A stretch of DNA of 64,000 nt from Dictyophora rubrovolvata (lineage: Eukaryota; Basidiomycota; Agaricomycetes; Phallales; Phallaceae), in assembly GCA_029959195.1 (NCBI GenBank), contig CP114125.1, forward strand, positions 806,001 to 870,000, in the 5' to 3' direction. The notes beneath the pieces were generated by a model. The model saw only the letters and a list, made by a program, of their open reading frames with translations. It did not search any database and was not told the origin of the DNA. Below are positions 34,126 through 47,244 of this stretch, piece by piece. The number at the start of each line of letters is the position of its first letter. Positions within the stretch are counted from its first letter, which is position 1. Both the position numbers and the translations under genes were made by a program.

Positions 34126-34914
34126 GTTTTCGCCTGTTTCTTTGCTCTAAAACGCGTGATAAACCCTGATTTTGTAGAGAAAATGGAGCTCATGTTCATA
34201 GATGACGGCCCCTTTGTCAGAGGAGTGGGGTTGCTAAATGCATTTTTGTTTAGGAAAAGTTATCATATAATATTGTTTTGCTTTATTTCACACGATCTAA
34301 CGAGAGAATAAGAGGAACGATGGGAGAGAAATTGGCGTAATTGTAAACTTGGATTGTGACCACCGCGGCGAACACGGCCTAGAATCCTCATATACAGTAC
34401 CTGTGTGTGATAACCTCGACTCTAACTTGCTGTACCAGTAGGAGTTGGTTTAGTAAACTGGAGGCGGAAGGGCCAACGCGTCGTTTACGTATCGCGCATT
34501 TAAGGACAGATATTTAGTCGCACTCGAGCAGCGAGCTCTGGAGACTCGGACTGGCACCACAATCACGTAAGGATCACGACTTAGGCCATCCGAATGTGGA
34601 TTGTATAGATGCAATCAAGGCTAAATATACATATGTATGTCCTTTAATAGATCTATAATAGGACATTCCGTTCACGATTTACAAAGTGACACCGTAAAAC
34701 TGTCGCAACTAGCGGTTATGGTATAGATAGAACTTGTTATTTAGTGCTCGAAATATAGAGCTTTATATACAAAATTATAAATATGAAAAGGTGAAAACTA
34801 ACTACCGGGATTTATAATATTTTACTAAGACCTAATTAATGCGTCGTCGCCGACGACGCAATATTAATTTGACTGTTAGCCGGCGACTCCGATACCAACA
34901 AAAACCTTTGTATA
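34126..34914. other. Intergenic region
   Basis: About 790 bp, AT-rich, without a conserved frame. It contains one strong hairpin at 34834-34869. Confidence 0.5.
34834..34869. repeat. Perfect GC-rich palindrome with AT flanks
   Basis: TGCGTCGTCG, a single C, then CGACGACGCA form a perfect inverted repeat (34840-34860). It is flanked by AATTAA on the left and ATTAATT on the right, which extend the symmetry after a 2-nt offset. It could fold into a very stable hairpin or be a dimeric protein site. Confidence 0.7.
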
Positions 34915-36684
34915 TCAAACGGAAGCCTTCCAATCTCGGGTTCCGGGCTGAACATCATGATTGTCCTCGATAGCCGCTAGATTAATCTCATAGTAATCCC
35001 TGCTTCTGTTGTTTTCATCAATATTAATCTCTTCTGGCGTGGTTAGTTCCAGACAAAACGACTGATGTACATGTTGGAGTATACTTTGGAAGTGAAGTGT
35101 TGATAAAGATATGCCGCTAGCTTCGATTCTAGCAGAATTACGATGACGAAGGTGCAATGTGAAGTCGGCCACTATAATGGCCTGCAGGCTTTCGACAGAA
35201 ACGGTAAAACAAGATAGAGTTAAGGAAAGGTCGAATTCTTACAAAGATAATCTTACGTGTTTTGAAAAACAGCCGTAATTTCCACGGCGGTGAAAAAGAG
35301 ATTGAACTAAATATATATCAGTCAGGGTTGCGTGAGGACTGAATGCTAAAGGATAATTTGAGCGGAAAAGTACCTACATCATTCGTCAACTAGATGAAAA
35401 TGATAAGTAGGTGCAGGTTTAACCTCCTCACTTCACCACTCACTTCGGTCTCGACTGTTGCAGCCAAGACAGCGACACAGCTTGAAGAAACCGTAACGAA
35501 TTCATCTCAACATGAAAAAATAAGGGCCTACCAGCATATGGCTGAAGCGTTTCTTATTAGTGCTCACAAAAAGATAACTGAAACTTACTTTGTATAAGAA
35601 ATACGACAACAAGACCACTACAGCTTTGAAATCCAGTTTCACGTCTCAACTTCCACATACGCCAAATCTCCCGCATACAAATGAAGAATATATGAACATC
35701 TGTATAAATGGTGATAATATTTATGAGCAAGTCGAGGACGAACACCTCGGCTGAAATGTGTGGTTTGTACGATGAGCCAAGCGTTCAAAGACGAACATAT
35801 GATAAAAGCATACTGCTATTGGCTCTGGGATTTGTAGCGTTGAATTGATTATAAGCAAGGTACCGAGTATCGATCAGTTTCTGACCTTACTAGACATCCA
35901 TGAAGTGCTATTACCTCTGTGGAAAGAGTGAGATATCTGTCTTTATTTGACACGATCCAATATTTCGTACCGAGCACAGTCAAAAACAACGCTGAAAAAA
36001 AACCAAGAATTAAGATCTTAGCTAATATTCGATTCCCTCGACACAAGGAATATGCCCGAGCGACCAATAAGCCTGAAAAAATTATCATCCACGATTTGAT
36101 TTGGCGAACAAATAAAGACCTTGAACACCAATATACCACAAAACAACCATAGAGTTTGCTGCAGTTGCGAACTTATTACAATTCCTTTGATTGTGGTCGT
36201 CCAATTGCCCCGAAATATCAAGGACTGCAAGATCTTGCCTCTTCAGCTTTAGAAAATGAGGATATTGAATATTTTCAGATAGAACCCGACTCACTGTGTC
36301 TGGTCCAGCATCTGCTGAGAAAAGAAGTACTTTCCAAATAAAGGTGGGATATCTTGTAAAGAGGTAAAGCAACGCGGGCAAGCTAAATGATTTCCAGTTC
36401 AACCATATGGTTTCTATTTCTTGCGAGAGGCTTAGCAACGTGCTGTAGAAAAGAAGTGCTGAAGTTCATGCTTTATCATGGGGTCGCTACCTTCCCTGAA
36501 TTTAAACTGCTCACTCGAGGAACTGATCAATGCAAAGCCATAAACCTGACTGATATTTCAGGCTGATTGCGACGTGTCTGTTACTAGGGATGGAAAAAAG
36601 GGATACGTACTCAAAAACGGCTTCCTGGACATTGACGTTCATGACCGCACTGGCGGCGGCTACGTTAATGTTTGTGCTGTTCAT
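34915..36684 (-). CDS. DUF6533-like multi-pass membrane protein
   Basis: Starting at 36684 (MNSTNINVAAASAV), splicing gives a typical mushroom DUF6533 N-terminus: EYSGLWLCIDQFLDTLLSLS, QEIETIWLNW and LLYLFTRYPTFIWKVLLF. Helices follow with NSMVVLWYIGVQGLLVARAY and GNRILAKILILGFFSALFLT. A cytosolic C-terminal tail ends at 34915 (TRDWKASV). Exon joins used: 36684 to about 36607 (EAVFEY), a short exon near 36504-36539, then exons around 36230-36450, 36137-36180 and about 35975-36085. The joins between 35200 and 35950 are less certain; one helix-rich exon lies near 35600-35745. The family has seven predicted helices and unknown function. I see no frame break in the parts I could join. Confidence 0.65.
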
Positions 36685-38240
36685 CTTTTCGAATTTGACA
36701 GCCACGAAGACCTTCAGAACCCGAGTCCTTAAATCTTGTTGGAACGGAACCATCATGTATCATGCAGCGCAATTATTTCGAAGCATCGCCATCATTGAAG
36801 AGAAAGATCTCAGTAAGATGCGATATTATCGGAAGAGAGATGATGTCACAGCATCTGGATAGTATGCGAGAGGAGATCATTTCCTCGTCCGCGGCAGATA
36901 TATGATTAATCAAGACGTTCAATTTTACTTGCCCTAATAATACCAACGATCTTTGGAGTAAAACTAATTAGGAATGGGAGGTTACCGTTTGATCTCAGTC
37001 CCACGCAGGATCGTCTCAACAGTCACTACTAGTCAATTGGTGGCACAAGTTGAGTGATGGTTGACACTGTGGAAAAAACCGCGCGGAAAATAATTTGGGT
37101 TTACCATAAATGTTATCAGTGGTACTCCCAATATGACTTTAATGCAAAGTTCCACAAAAATATGAGTGGTTCTTCACTCGTTTTCCAGTGTTTTTGGTTT
37201 GGAAAACACGGTTGCTTCCATTGGAATTTCCCAGTTTCTTTTGAGTGGAATTTACAATAAACCATAACTGGCATTTACACTCGATTAGTCTCATTTCTAG
37301 CTCACTTATCAGTGACTTAATTTTGATAATGAATTTTATTTTATTTATTATATGTAAATAAGGTAATTACAACTATTTTGAAAAAACAATGGTTGATATG
37401 AAGTTTTTTTTTATGTCATAAATTAAACTCTTTGGGAAAGATGTTGGCACAGTAAAAAGGAATAATGATTCATAGGTAAATTACTTAGTTTACTTGAGCG
37501 CGATTACAGCGAAAGGAAAGAGCAGGATGAGGATAGGATGGATACTGGCGAGTTTAACGGGACGTTGGCGCCGTTGTCGTCACTGCTCGTCAGCGTGGTA
37601 AAGAGAGCGCTGGTTCGGCGGTTACCGGTTACCGCTTCACCTAAGACTACCTTTACCATCCTCGCCCTCACCTCCAGCACCGAGTCTACTAGTTATTTTC
37701 TGCCGAATATTACAATCAGCTTCTCCTTAGTTTCTTCTTCTGAATCCAATGCTCGTTCTTCGCTTCCGTAGAACTCATCACAACATGCCTTTCGAACTTA
37801 GGACCGGACGAGAGCAGAGAACGCTAGGGTATGATCTCGGAAGAGGAAGCTGGATTTTTAGGGGGTTTGTGTGCATAATTTTGGTAGTGACTAGTGATTA
37901 GTGACTTGCCAGCCATAATGAGAATGATGATTACTTTTAGCCATCAGTCAGCAAGGCGTGGCTTGGATGAAACGTCGGTTTGTTTGGTTGGGGTGGCTGT
38001 AACGTAGAATCGTAAGCAAATTGGGTTCAAAAGTGGGAACATCCAGGCTCGCCCCGCTAGGCATACCGAACAGTCTTGCTTGGAGGAAAACCATCTCTGC
38101 GAGTATCCGGTAGGTCAGAGTTAATGGTGGCCTTAGTGTCATGAGGTAAGGTAGTCTACCTCGCTTCTAACATTCCCCACCCCTCCAGTCACCAGCCTGT
38201 GGTTGGGTCAACTAGTGGCCTAGCATATACTGCAAGAACT
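36685..38240. other. Intergenic region
   Basis: About 1.55 kb between divergent genes. No frame resembles a known protein. Confidence 0.5.
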
Positions 38241-41240
38241 ATAGCTATCTCCGGATACTAATGTGTTGGTTTTCAAAATGAGATGGTCACCCAACGTACG
38301 CGAAATTACAGACTCCAAATAGATGGGGCGCATACAGACATGCTCAGAAAACACGAATATTGCACGGACACGGACACAAACGCGGGAGGAAAACGCGTAT
38401 TGTTTATTAGTAATTGTTTGGTAACTGTGTAAGCTACTATATATCGAGCCACCAAATTTAACACACTGATGGTACGAGTCTTTGGTATAACGTCAAAGTT
38501 CAACGTTGATCATGACTGCACAAGTCTGTTCGTTGATCCAAAATTACAGTTCGTGCCCACAGGACTTTAATGTAAGTAGTCCCGGCGTCCATTGCGGAGG
38601 CTGAAACGCGTGACATACTAAATATATAGTGGCAAGCGCGTGTTTTTACTTTTCGTTTCCCACTGCTGCCTATTGGTTCATGCCAACGAAAACCGGCCAG
38701 TCTATTTCTACACGGCCTTCGACATCAAGCACTCCCCGTTCACGTCAGATTCCTCAGGTTCCGCCTCAAAAGCGAACCCCAGGTGAGCGATCACGCCCCT
38801 TAGTCTTAGCTAACGTCACTGGTTGAAAACACAGCAAAGGAATTTCCCTGTACATCTGGTCATGTTTATAGAAACGTCAGAATGGCCGCCATGGCGGAAG
38901 AGGCAGAAGGTCATATTCTCGGTCCGATGCCATTGAAAACGTTTCTCGAAACCTTCTTGCCCAAACGACGGCGGGATGACTTGGTTTCCAAAGTACGGCG
39001 AAGAGAATTCAAAGAGAAAATCAAAAAAATGGTGTTGTGTGGAATAGAAGAGGATATGTATCCTATTTTTGTAAGTAATTGGTTTGATGCTTTGACATAT
39101 CACTTAGTAACAACGAACAGGTCAAGGCAGTTGAAGATTTATGTCCTAACTTCCCTCCATATGACACACACGACAAAGCGTTCAAGGTTTTTCACAATAT
39201 AGCCGTGAAACCCGATGTTTGTTTTTACGATAAAAAATGGGCGAAGCTAGAAAGGAGGGGAATCTCCGCTGTCGAATTAATGGCAGAATTCAAAATCAGT
39301 CTCAACGATGATGCTTTTATCAATAGTGATGGCCTTGAACCATCGCCCGACAGATATTTTATGCCTGAAGGAAACCGACGACGTGAGATTGAGGATATCG
39401 ATGCTCCCACCCACGAGCCAATGTTTCGAGAGACTGACTATGTGCACGACGAAGATGGCGGGGGAGATGTTGAAAATAAGGAGGAAGAAGACGAAGGTCG
39501 AGATGAAGACCGCGAGGAAGAAGGCAACGGGATGTTGGAATATTCAAACCCCTTTGAGGCTGACATTACCGAACTCACAGTGCAGGCAAGAGATACTTTG
39601 GGTCAAATCACATCGTATGCAACCGCACAAAAATCTGCGCAGTTTCGAACGCATATATTCTCCATGCTGGTCTTTAAACAACACGCAAGGTTGTTATATT
39701 GGGACAATGCTGGGGTGGTCGTTACGGAACGATTCCATCTGACGAACGGTCTCTTTGCAGAATTCTTGGGTCGATACAACAAAGCGAGCGCAGAAGAACG
39801 AGGATATGATCCAACCGCACGTCTCTTGCACAAAAAAGAACTAGATGCCGTTCGGGCTACACGGGTATTCGCAGAAGACGCCAGGCTAGTGATGTTAACG
39901 ACCATGTCCACTTCTGAACCGGATAATTGGTACGTTGCGGAACAATCGATTTATATGGGCGGGACGTCTCAGTTTGGACGATCGACTCGAGGCTTTGTCG
40001 CATATTCTCACTCGGAACTGACGACGCCGAAGGGACAAGCTAAAAAAGTGTTTTTGAAAGACACTTGGAGAGCTCTTGACCGCCCGGAGGAACATGCGTT
40101 TTATGCGGAACTTGATAATAATAATGTGCCTTACATTCCATCCGTTTTACGATGGCTGGATATCCAAGGTCAGAGGACCATCGTGCCAAAGCTATGCGAG
40201 GAAGACCCGTTTTGGGCCCAAAAAGCGCCGCAAAGACTTCGCGGTTTTCAACATTATCGGCTTATCCTCAAAGAAGTGGGAACACCACTGACAGAGTTTT
40301 CATCAACGAAAGAATTAGCGACGATCATGTATCAGGCATTACAAGGTAATTATATAGTCACATTGCGGTAAATTAATAATTGACTAAGGAGTATCTAGCG
40401 CATGATTTAGCGTACACAAAGGCTAAAATATTACACAGGGACATCAGCGTAGGAAATATCATGATGAATGAAGCAAATGGAGAAGGGAATCGGACGGCAC
40501 TTCTCGTTGATTGGGATATGGCCAAATCTGAAGACGATCATTCTCCTTCTGCACAACGAAAAACGGTGAGCTTTTCTTTTACTGTTGTTTATTCTTCATG
40601 CTATATGTGCTTCAAGGGAACGTGGCAATTTGCAGCCGCACGTTTACTAACAGATCCTTCTCCAAGCTTGACACATGTTCTCCAAGATGATCTTGAATCT
40701 TTTGTGCATGTCTTGACATGGATCGCTTTCCGCTACACTAAAGTTGCCTTCTCACCTGAAGCTTTATACTTCCACATGCGCAACATTTTTGATGGGAATT
40801 ATCGGGTCGGGCGCAATCGAGTAGGAGGAAGCACGAAGAAGTCGTATTTGAAAACAGATGACACTCTTTTAGAGGCCAAGATCGACACTGCAAACCCAGC
40901 GCTTCACTATTTACTATTACACACCAGAATAGTCGTTGCCGTTCGTTACATTGATGTGTCCGACAGGGTTGAAAGCATATTTTTTCCCCCCACAGAAAGC
41001 TTCATGACACAGCATAAAGAGAAAATGGAGTTAATAAAAACTTCCAACGGGATCATCGATATATTTCGCACTTATTTGGAGGAAGAAGCATGGCCAGAAA
41101 ATGACGCAGCGCAAGAGAACCCAATGGTGAAACCTCTTGAAATGGAGCTTATGAAAGAATCATCAGAGCTTGTAAAGGATATCGCTGTCGAACCCGCCAC
41201 AAAGAAGAGAAAACTGTCTGCCATAACGGAGTAATGATTA
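38241..41240 (+). repeat. FunK1 duplication unit, copy B
   Basis: Inverted partner of about 4690-7580. Similarity includes the upstream stretch CTCCGGATACTAATG (near 38250), ATGACTGCACAAGTCTGTTC (near 38512) and the proximal promoter GAAACGCGTGACATA. It then runs through all exons and introns to the stop. Confidence 0.8.
38680..41234 (+). CDS. FunK1-type fungal protein kinase, copy B
   Basis: Paralogue of the minus-strand gene at 4699-7288, with the same motifs: MAEEAEGHILGPMPLKTFL, VKPDVCFYDKKWAKL, an acidic stretch, HRDISVGNIM, LLVDWDMAKS and GTWQFAAARLL. It ends KKRKLSAITE. The start at 38680 (MPTKTGQ) is homologous to that of copy A. Four introns: 38783-38834 (GT-AG, joins QKRTP to AKEFPCTSG), 39070-39120, one after MYQALQ near 40347-40386, and one after QRKT near 40566-40617. 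The first intron resolves what looks like a frameshift in the disordered leader. Two tracts match copy A almost perfectly: 39625-39829 without any mismatch, and about 40244-40386 with one mismatch. The gene appears intact. Function beyond kinase fold is unknown. Confidence 0.88.
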
Positions 41241-41965
41241 GTGTGCAAATACCCTCTCTATGCCTGGACTCCGTGAGTCAAATTCATTTTACCCGTCAAT
41301 ATGATACCTTGTTATGTATGTATAATAGTCGGAGGACCTATGTTATCTGACTGCAAAAAGTCTTCAATTAACGCTGTTCGAATTTAACCACTCTCCATAT
41401 TAATGCCCCCCTTTCCCTTGCGTGTAATGCTAAGACTCTGTGCTCAGACTCTCATTGAGCGTTTTTACATCATTCAAGCGATGTAAAAGTACTAGGAAAC
41501 TAGGATGTAAAGTACACTTGGAGACAAAAATTACATTAATTCCCTTTCCTCTGAAAGAGATGTCGAATAACTTATTGGTGTGACAACTTATACCGTGCGC
41601 CAAGCGAATGTGAGCAACATCGAAGCAAAGATCAACGTAATCCATGTATGTATGGAGTAAACACTTGAATGAGGTAATTAACCCGTTGCTATACGGTGGT
41701 CCCTGCCCTGCATCAGGCATCCAGGATTGCCTTAATTGCGACGCATCACGAATACATATGCAAGTACACCATTTTAAGGCGATAAGAGCTAAGGCCTCCC
41801 ATATCTATATGATTGATCACATCAGGTACACCAGCGGAAGTGTGGGAGCTGCGTAGCTGCTACTATATGTGGACGGAAGCCACGTGCCACCACTACTGGC
41901 TAGTAGTCTTACCGTAGTGGTCTCAGCACCTCTGCCTCTCTCATATACCCGCACTCCAGTATCCA
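41241..41965. other. Intergenic region upstream of the deubiquitinase
   Basis: About 720 bp without a conserved frame. The last 90 bp before 41966 are pyrimidine-rich, as expected of a 5' UTR. Confidence 0.5.
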
Positions 41966-44900
41966 ATGCCCAAACAGAAGAAGCTGACTCCAAAGGTAAG
42001 CGCGATTTACACGTTCCTGGTGCTTAAACATTTAAATATTCTTTCTCTCTAGGAGTTGTACTGGGCTAAGAAGAACAAGGAGGAGCAGGAACGCGCCGCA
42101 TACCCACCTCCGGGTCTGATCAACCATGGAAAGTGAGTCGTCGCTTGTATTTCGTCTATTTAGATAACTCATAGCGCAACAGTACCTGTTTTATGAATTC
42201 CGTTCTGCAAGGTCTTTTTGCCACAGATCTACTCCGTCGAATGGTCGAATTCCAATCCCAAAATGGCGATGGCAGTAGTAGTGATTCACTTCTCGCTATC
42301 CCTTCGCCATCCCGTAGTCCCCTTTTGACTAACGGACGGGGTCCCAAGGATGCACAGCAAGAATGGTGTGAAGGATTGTCTGTTGGGGACATCTTCATCC
42401 GAACCCTTGAACGGGCTTGGACAATGCGAGATAAAAAAGACAGAGCGAACATGAGTCCCAAGTGTGTTTAATTTTTTTTTTTCTATCATTGACCCTCTCG
42501 CTAATTCTTACCCATTAATTACAGAGAACTATTGGCTGCTCTGGGAAAGAAATATGACCAGTATCTAGATGTTCGTCGCTATTTCCTGCCTCATCACGCT
42601 TCACTTCATACTCAGTTTGTTTGCTTTATTATTATTTTTCTGTGTTAGTTCCGCCAACAAGACGCTCACGAATTCTTTATTCACCTCCTAGATTGCATGA
42701 GGATGGAAGAAATTGATGTATGTGTCTTCTTGTCGTTCATAGCTCCACAATTTCATTTTGCATTCGCTTCCAGATCATCAAAAAACGCCAGCCACCGTTA
42801 CCCAAAGCGCCAGCTCAGAGTCGCCCTAATAATACCAACATTCCCACTGACAATAAACATACAACCCTACAACTAATATCAGAAGAAGAAAGACTAATGC
42901 CGTTCGTGGATATGATATGGGGCGGAAGATTTACCAGTTACCTAATTTGTACGACTTGCAAACATGTGAGATGTCCGTTTTATACCCACATTTCTCATAA
43001 CTAATCCTCACATTTCATATATCATATAGGTATCTCATACATATGAAGATTTTGATGGCCTGTCTCTCCCTATTCGTCATGATGAATCTAAAGAACGGAA
43101 GGTTAGTCCCTCGTTATTCACCTCGCTCTATTCTACCATCATCATCCTGATTTCGTTGAATAGCGTGACAGACTACGTGCCTTTGCCTCCAAATTCATGG
43201 CAACTTCCGGTGGTACACATCAATGGCACGCTGTACTCCTGCCTCGAGCTCAATCACAACCTCCTTCCCCGCGTTTAACTTCCAGAAGAACGGAGCAGAA
43301 GTTCGAATTAGGAGACATACCTGAATCGACGAGACGAAGGAGTTTCGAGTTGACAGTGGGTTCATTGTCCATATCTAATATGAATGATGAGATCCCAAAG
43401 AAAACGAGTGAAGAAGATGGTTCGCTAAATGTGGAAAAGACGAGAGAAAAGATTTTGGAAGAAATAAGCAATGTGGCGGCTACTATTCTCCCTTCCGACA
43501 TTACCAATCCTATATCTGGAACTTCCACGCCAGACTTGAGTGATGTACCTGATAAATTGGCTGCCGCAGGTGTTGCAACTCAGTACCAGTCCTCGGTACC
43601 CAGTTCCGCGTCTGCAAGCACACGAACGTTACCAGTGGTCTCCTCTGTCGCTTCCGGAACGCAGTGGTCCAAGAAAGTCAGTGGACGAATAAGCAGACGA
43701 ATAAGCCTGACCATGTCGAAAAGTGGAAAGCTAGGTGAAATGATGAAAACTACTGCTAAAGACAAAATGGAGAAATCCGATTCAGAAGCCGGTGGCGGTG
43801 TTTCTGCAGCATTGGAGAAACTTACTGGAAAATCCACTCCAGTTTCTGAAGATGCTAACACTGAAGCGAGCACATCCCGATTGCAGTCGATCGTCGCACC
43901 GAGTACCTCAGAACATGGTCATACAAAGACAAAACGACGTTCCGCTCTTTTACTCCACAATCGCCTCCGAGAACGTGAACGTGAGCCTCGTCAGAAAACA
44001 CAAGTTCCTGCCTCGGATCGTGATGCACTGGAAGCCGCGTATCTAACGAGGATCTTACAGGATACTCCAGCGACATATTCAGTTCTGTCGCAGCTGTTGA
44101 CTGCTTCTGCTGGTTCCGCTGAGTCTTTAGTTAGAACTGGTTCCACTAGTTCTAGTGGTTCAGGTTCTGGATCAGGAATGCATGCGTTGATGGCGCAGTT
44201 GTCTCGGTTGAACATTGGTGGAGCTAATCAGAGTATTGAGGAGTGTCTTCGGACTTTTACAGCTGTGGAGGCGTTGGATGGGGAGAATATGTTTGGATGT
44301 CATATGGTGAGCTTTTAGCTTTTTCCTCCCCTTTGAAATCTCGTAGTCTCTGATTAAATTTACTACTAGTGTTGGAAGATTGCACATGGAAAAATGTCCG
44401 TGTCCGCTCGTCGCCGTACTAGTGGTGACGACTCGTCCGACGAAGAAGAAAGGCAGAATGATACTCCACTAGATAAATCCCCAATTCCACGAGCTGCTGT
44501 TCCCCGGCCGCCGTTTATGTTATCTGAAACTGGACGAGCGAATACCAGCTCGTCTATTGCATCGATCAGCAGCGTTCCTTCAACCACATCTACCAAGTCC
44601 ACAGTTTTTGCTCAATGGGCACCGGATTCTGGTGGAGCGGTAGTGTCTAGTAATAAAGAATCGGAGGACGCAAACCAATCGACGGACAATCAAGTGCCTA
44701 GTACACTCGTGAAAACTCGTAGACTGTCTGAAGACAGTCCTGTTTCCAACGCTAGTTCAGTCAGTGCGGATAGTAGCAGCGTCAAGTCGGATAAGGCTTT
44801 GACAATCTGTACTTCGCCGGGGAGCGCTGTTGAAAATAAAGGATCGGAGACAACAATTTCGGGTCTTGTAACTCCTGAAATACCGACTATTGCGATGACG

Positions 44901-45835
44901 ATGAGTTCGCCCATATCACCGGAAGACGTACAACAGGAAGTTCGGGGGTTTGCTATTCCAATGCTCAATGGTATTTTACCTGATGAGAAAAATGTGTTAC
45001 GTCCCCCGGAACGGAGCTTTCGATCATCTGGGCAATTCAAAGATGGGTTCAGTTCGGAGAGTAGTATGACGTCTCCGTCGTCGGAAGATGAGCAAGGCGA
45101 AATGTCGAATATTTCGGATGCTTCTTCGGTTCCTGCTTTTGTAGGGCCTACTTCGGGTTTGAACGGCTCAACAAACAACTCCCCACGTCGTTCTCGTTCG
45201 GGAACTATACCTAGATCTAAACAAGTGATCTACCGACGCGCTTTGAAACGGTATCTTATATCTGATCCACCACCGATTCTTGTTATACATTTGAAAAGAT
45301 TCCAGCAAGTTTCGAAGTCGTCTTTAGCGTTATTTGGGAATCTTAAGAAGTTGGATGATTATGTTAGTTTTCCGGAGTATTTGAATCTTCAGCCGTTTCT
45401 TGCGCCGCGGAAGGAAGATTACGGGCTTGGGAGAGGAGAGATGGAAGGGAGAGTTGCTGAAAAGGGTACGAGAATGGAGGATAAACCGTGCATCGGTAGA
45501 CTTTATGCAGTGATTGTGCATATTGGAAATTTGGTATGTCTTGTTTCTTTTTGTCGTGGCCGTGGGGCTAAGGGCGATGTCAGCTTGGAGGACATTACGT
45601 AGCGTACACGGCTTTACCGCCAAATGATCCCATACTACAGCATTCTCAGGACACGGAAAAGGACAAGGATAAGTCTAGATTATCGGAACCTGGAAAACGC
45701 AGTGAGACGCAGTCTTCGCGGGCTGGGTCTCGACAGTGGTGCTATATCAGTGATACCGAAGTCAGGCTGGTTAGTTTGGACGAGGTACTCAAGGCGAAGG
45801 CTTATCTTTGTATGTATGAACGTATTGTTGACTAG
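41966..45835 (+). CDS. Ubiquitin carboxyl-terminal hydrolase (USP family, USP16/45-like)
   Basis: A USP deubiquitinase releases ubiquitin from conjugates by cysteine proteolysis. The Cys box is GLINHGNTCFMNSVLQG, with the codons of Asn-Thr-Cys split by an intron. DFRQQDAHEFFIHLLDC follows. The finger region has CTTCKHV and later MFGCHMCWK, the four zinc ligands. The His box is HIGNLVLGGHYVAYTALP, with WCYISDTEV downstream. Two very long Ser/Thr-rich insertions separate the finger halves and the His box (about 43200-44200 and 44400-45200), making the protein far larger than the core fold. The start MPKQKKLTPKELYWAKKN at 41966 is the first ATG. About nine introns keep frame, the last at 45534-45580. 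The stop is at 45835. The USP assignment is firm; the subfamily is tentative. Confidence 0.9.
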
Positions 45836-46042
45836 GGACGCGAATGCCAGTCGGAGAGCCAAAGCTGTATAGTAATTATTGTAATGGGTTTCTTTTTGGA
45901 AATTTAGAGGACATTCTTAATCTTATAATTTTACTTTTTTGTGCATTGATAATGTTATTGTACTATTTCGCTTGTTAGTATGTGACGATTTAATTGCTTC
46001 CGGTAGGCGATCACTATTTCTATACTCTCAAGCTCCTCATCA

Positions 46043-46810
46043 ATGCCGCGCTCGGATTTTTGGAGACCGCTGGTCATATCTGGACCATCTGGAACTGGAA
46101 AAAGCACTCTTCTAGCTCGTCTTTTTCTTGCTCATCCCGATAAATTTGGATTTAGCGTTTCCCGTTCGTAAGCCTTTCCCTGCGAGCGCCGGGCCAACCA
46201 ATATTTATAACGATTTGGGTCTTTTTCATTCTCAGATACGACTCGAGCACCACGTCAAGGAGAAGTTGATGGAAAGCATTATTATTTCGTTCCCCGAGAA
46301 ACATTCCAAAGATTAATTCAGGAGGAAGCGTTCATCGAGCATGCTCAGTTCTCGGGTAACTACTACGGCACAAGTGTTCAAACCATCAAGGATGTAGCTG
46401 CATCTGGGCGTCGATGTATTTTGGACATAGATAGTCAGGTATAGGTGTTATTTAGATGAGCTATGTTAAAAATTCCTTTTGGGACTAAATTCTTTTGAAA
46501 GGGTGTACGCCAGATTAAAGCAAAAAGCGGCCTTGAACCAACCCCGGTCTATCTATTCATTTCCCCTCCTAATATGAAAACGCTCAAAGAACGTTTAAAA
46601 GGACGTGGTTCGGAATCGGAATCGTCTATTCGAGCTCGTCTAGATACTGCGGTTAAGGAAGTCGAGTATGCCAAAACGCCCAGCGTACATGATATTATCA
46701 TTGTCAATGATGATTTAGATCGGGCGTATGAGGCTTTTGAGAGGGTTGCTTTAGGAGATTCGAGCAAGGTGGATGATTTGCCGTTGTTGGATGATAGAGA
46801 TTGGATATAA
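46043..46810 (+). CDS. GUK1: Guanylate kinase
   Basis: GMP + ATP to GDP + ADP. The P-loop GPSGTGKST follows the start [12 protein letters not shown]. An intron from 46166 to 46230 joins FSVS to [19 protein letters not shown], which carries the GMP-binding Arg and Tyr residues. A second intron (46439-46500) joins LDIDSQ to GVRQIK. The lid [17 protein letters not shown] and the base-binding IIIVNDDL complete the family pattern. The size (about 210 residues) is normal. The gene lies just downstream of the deubiquitinase on the same strand (about 200 bp gap) and looks intact. Confidence 0.93.
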
Positions 46811-47244
46811 AGTGATCTGTACAGGTAGATATTTCCAGTTGCTGTTATGAATGTGCATTTCCACGGTGATTTGTCTTCAATGCCTTGGATATCGTCACAC
46901 TAAATATTCTCAAGCTAAACGTTCTCTGGAGCACTCCGGTCTGATATAATCACATCTTTATTCCATTTCCGGTCTCGTTTTGTCGATCCTTGCTCGGTAT
47001 CTTCTCATACAACCGTCTCATTTCTCATGTATTGCTCGTGTACTTTTTTTTGGTGTATCGTGATCTCAATGTGCACATATTTTTAATCCCGTATGTCATC
47101 TCAACAACACGAACGAGCCCGAATCGCTACTTATCATGAAAGAATTAACAACAGCTTGTGATTGTACACTGAGGTGTTCGGCGAAAAAGTCGATCGGAGT
47201 TTTTATTCCGGCTAGATTGTGCGAGTTACTCCATCCCGTCCAAT
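46811..47244. other. Intergenic region
   Basis: About 430 bp, AT/T-rich. It holds the 3' flank of GUK1 and the promoter of the KH protein; nothing else seen. Confidence 0.5.

Noticed and set aside
38680-38900. Frameshift in the leader of FunK1 copy B
   Set aside because: A normal 52-nt GT-AG intron at 38783-38834 joins the two frames and is matched by a similar segment in copy A.
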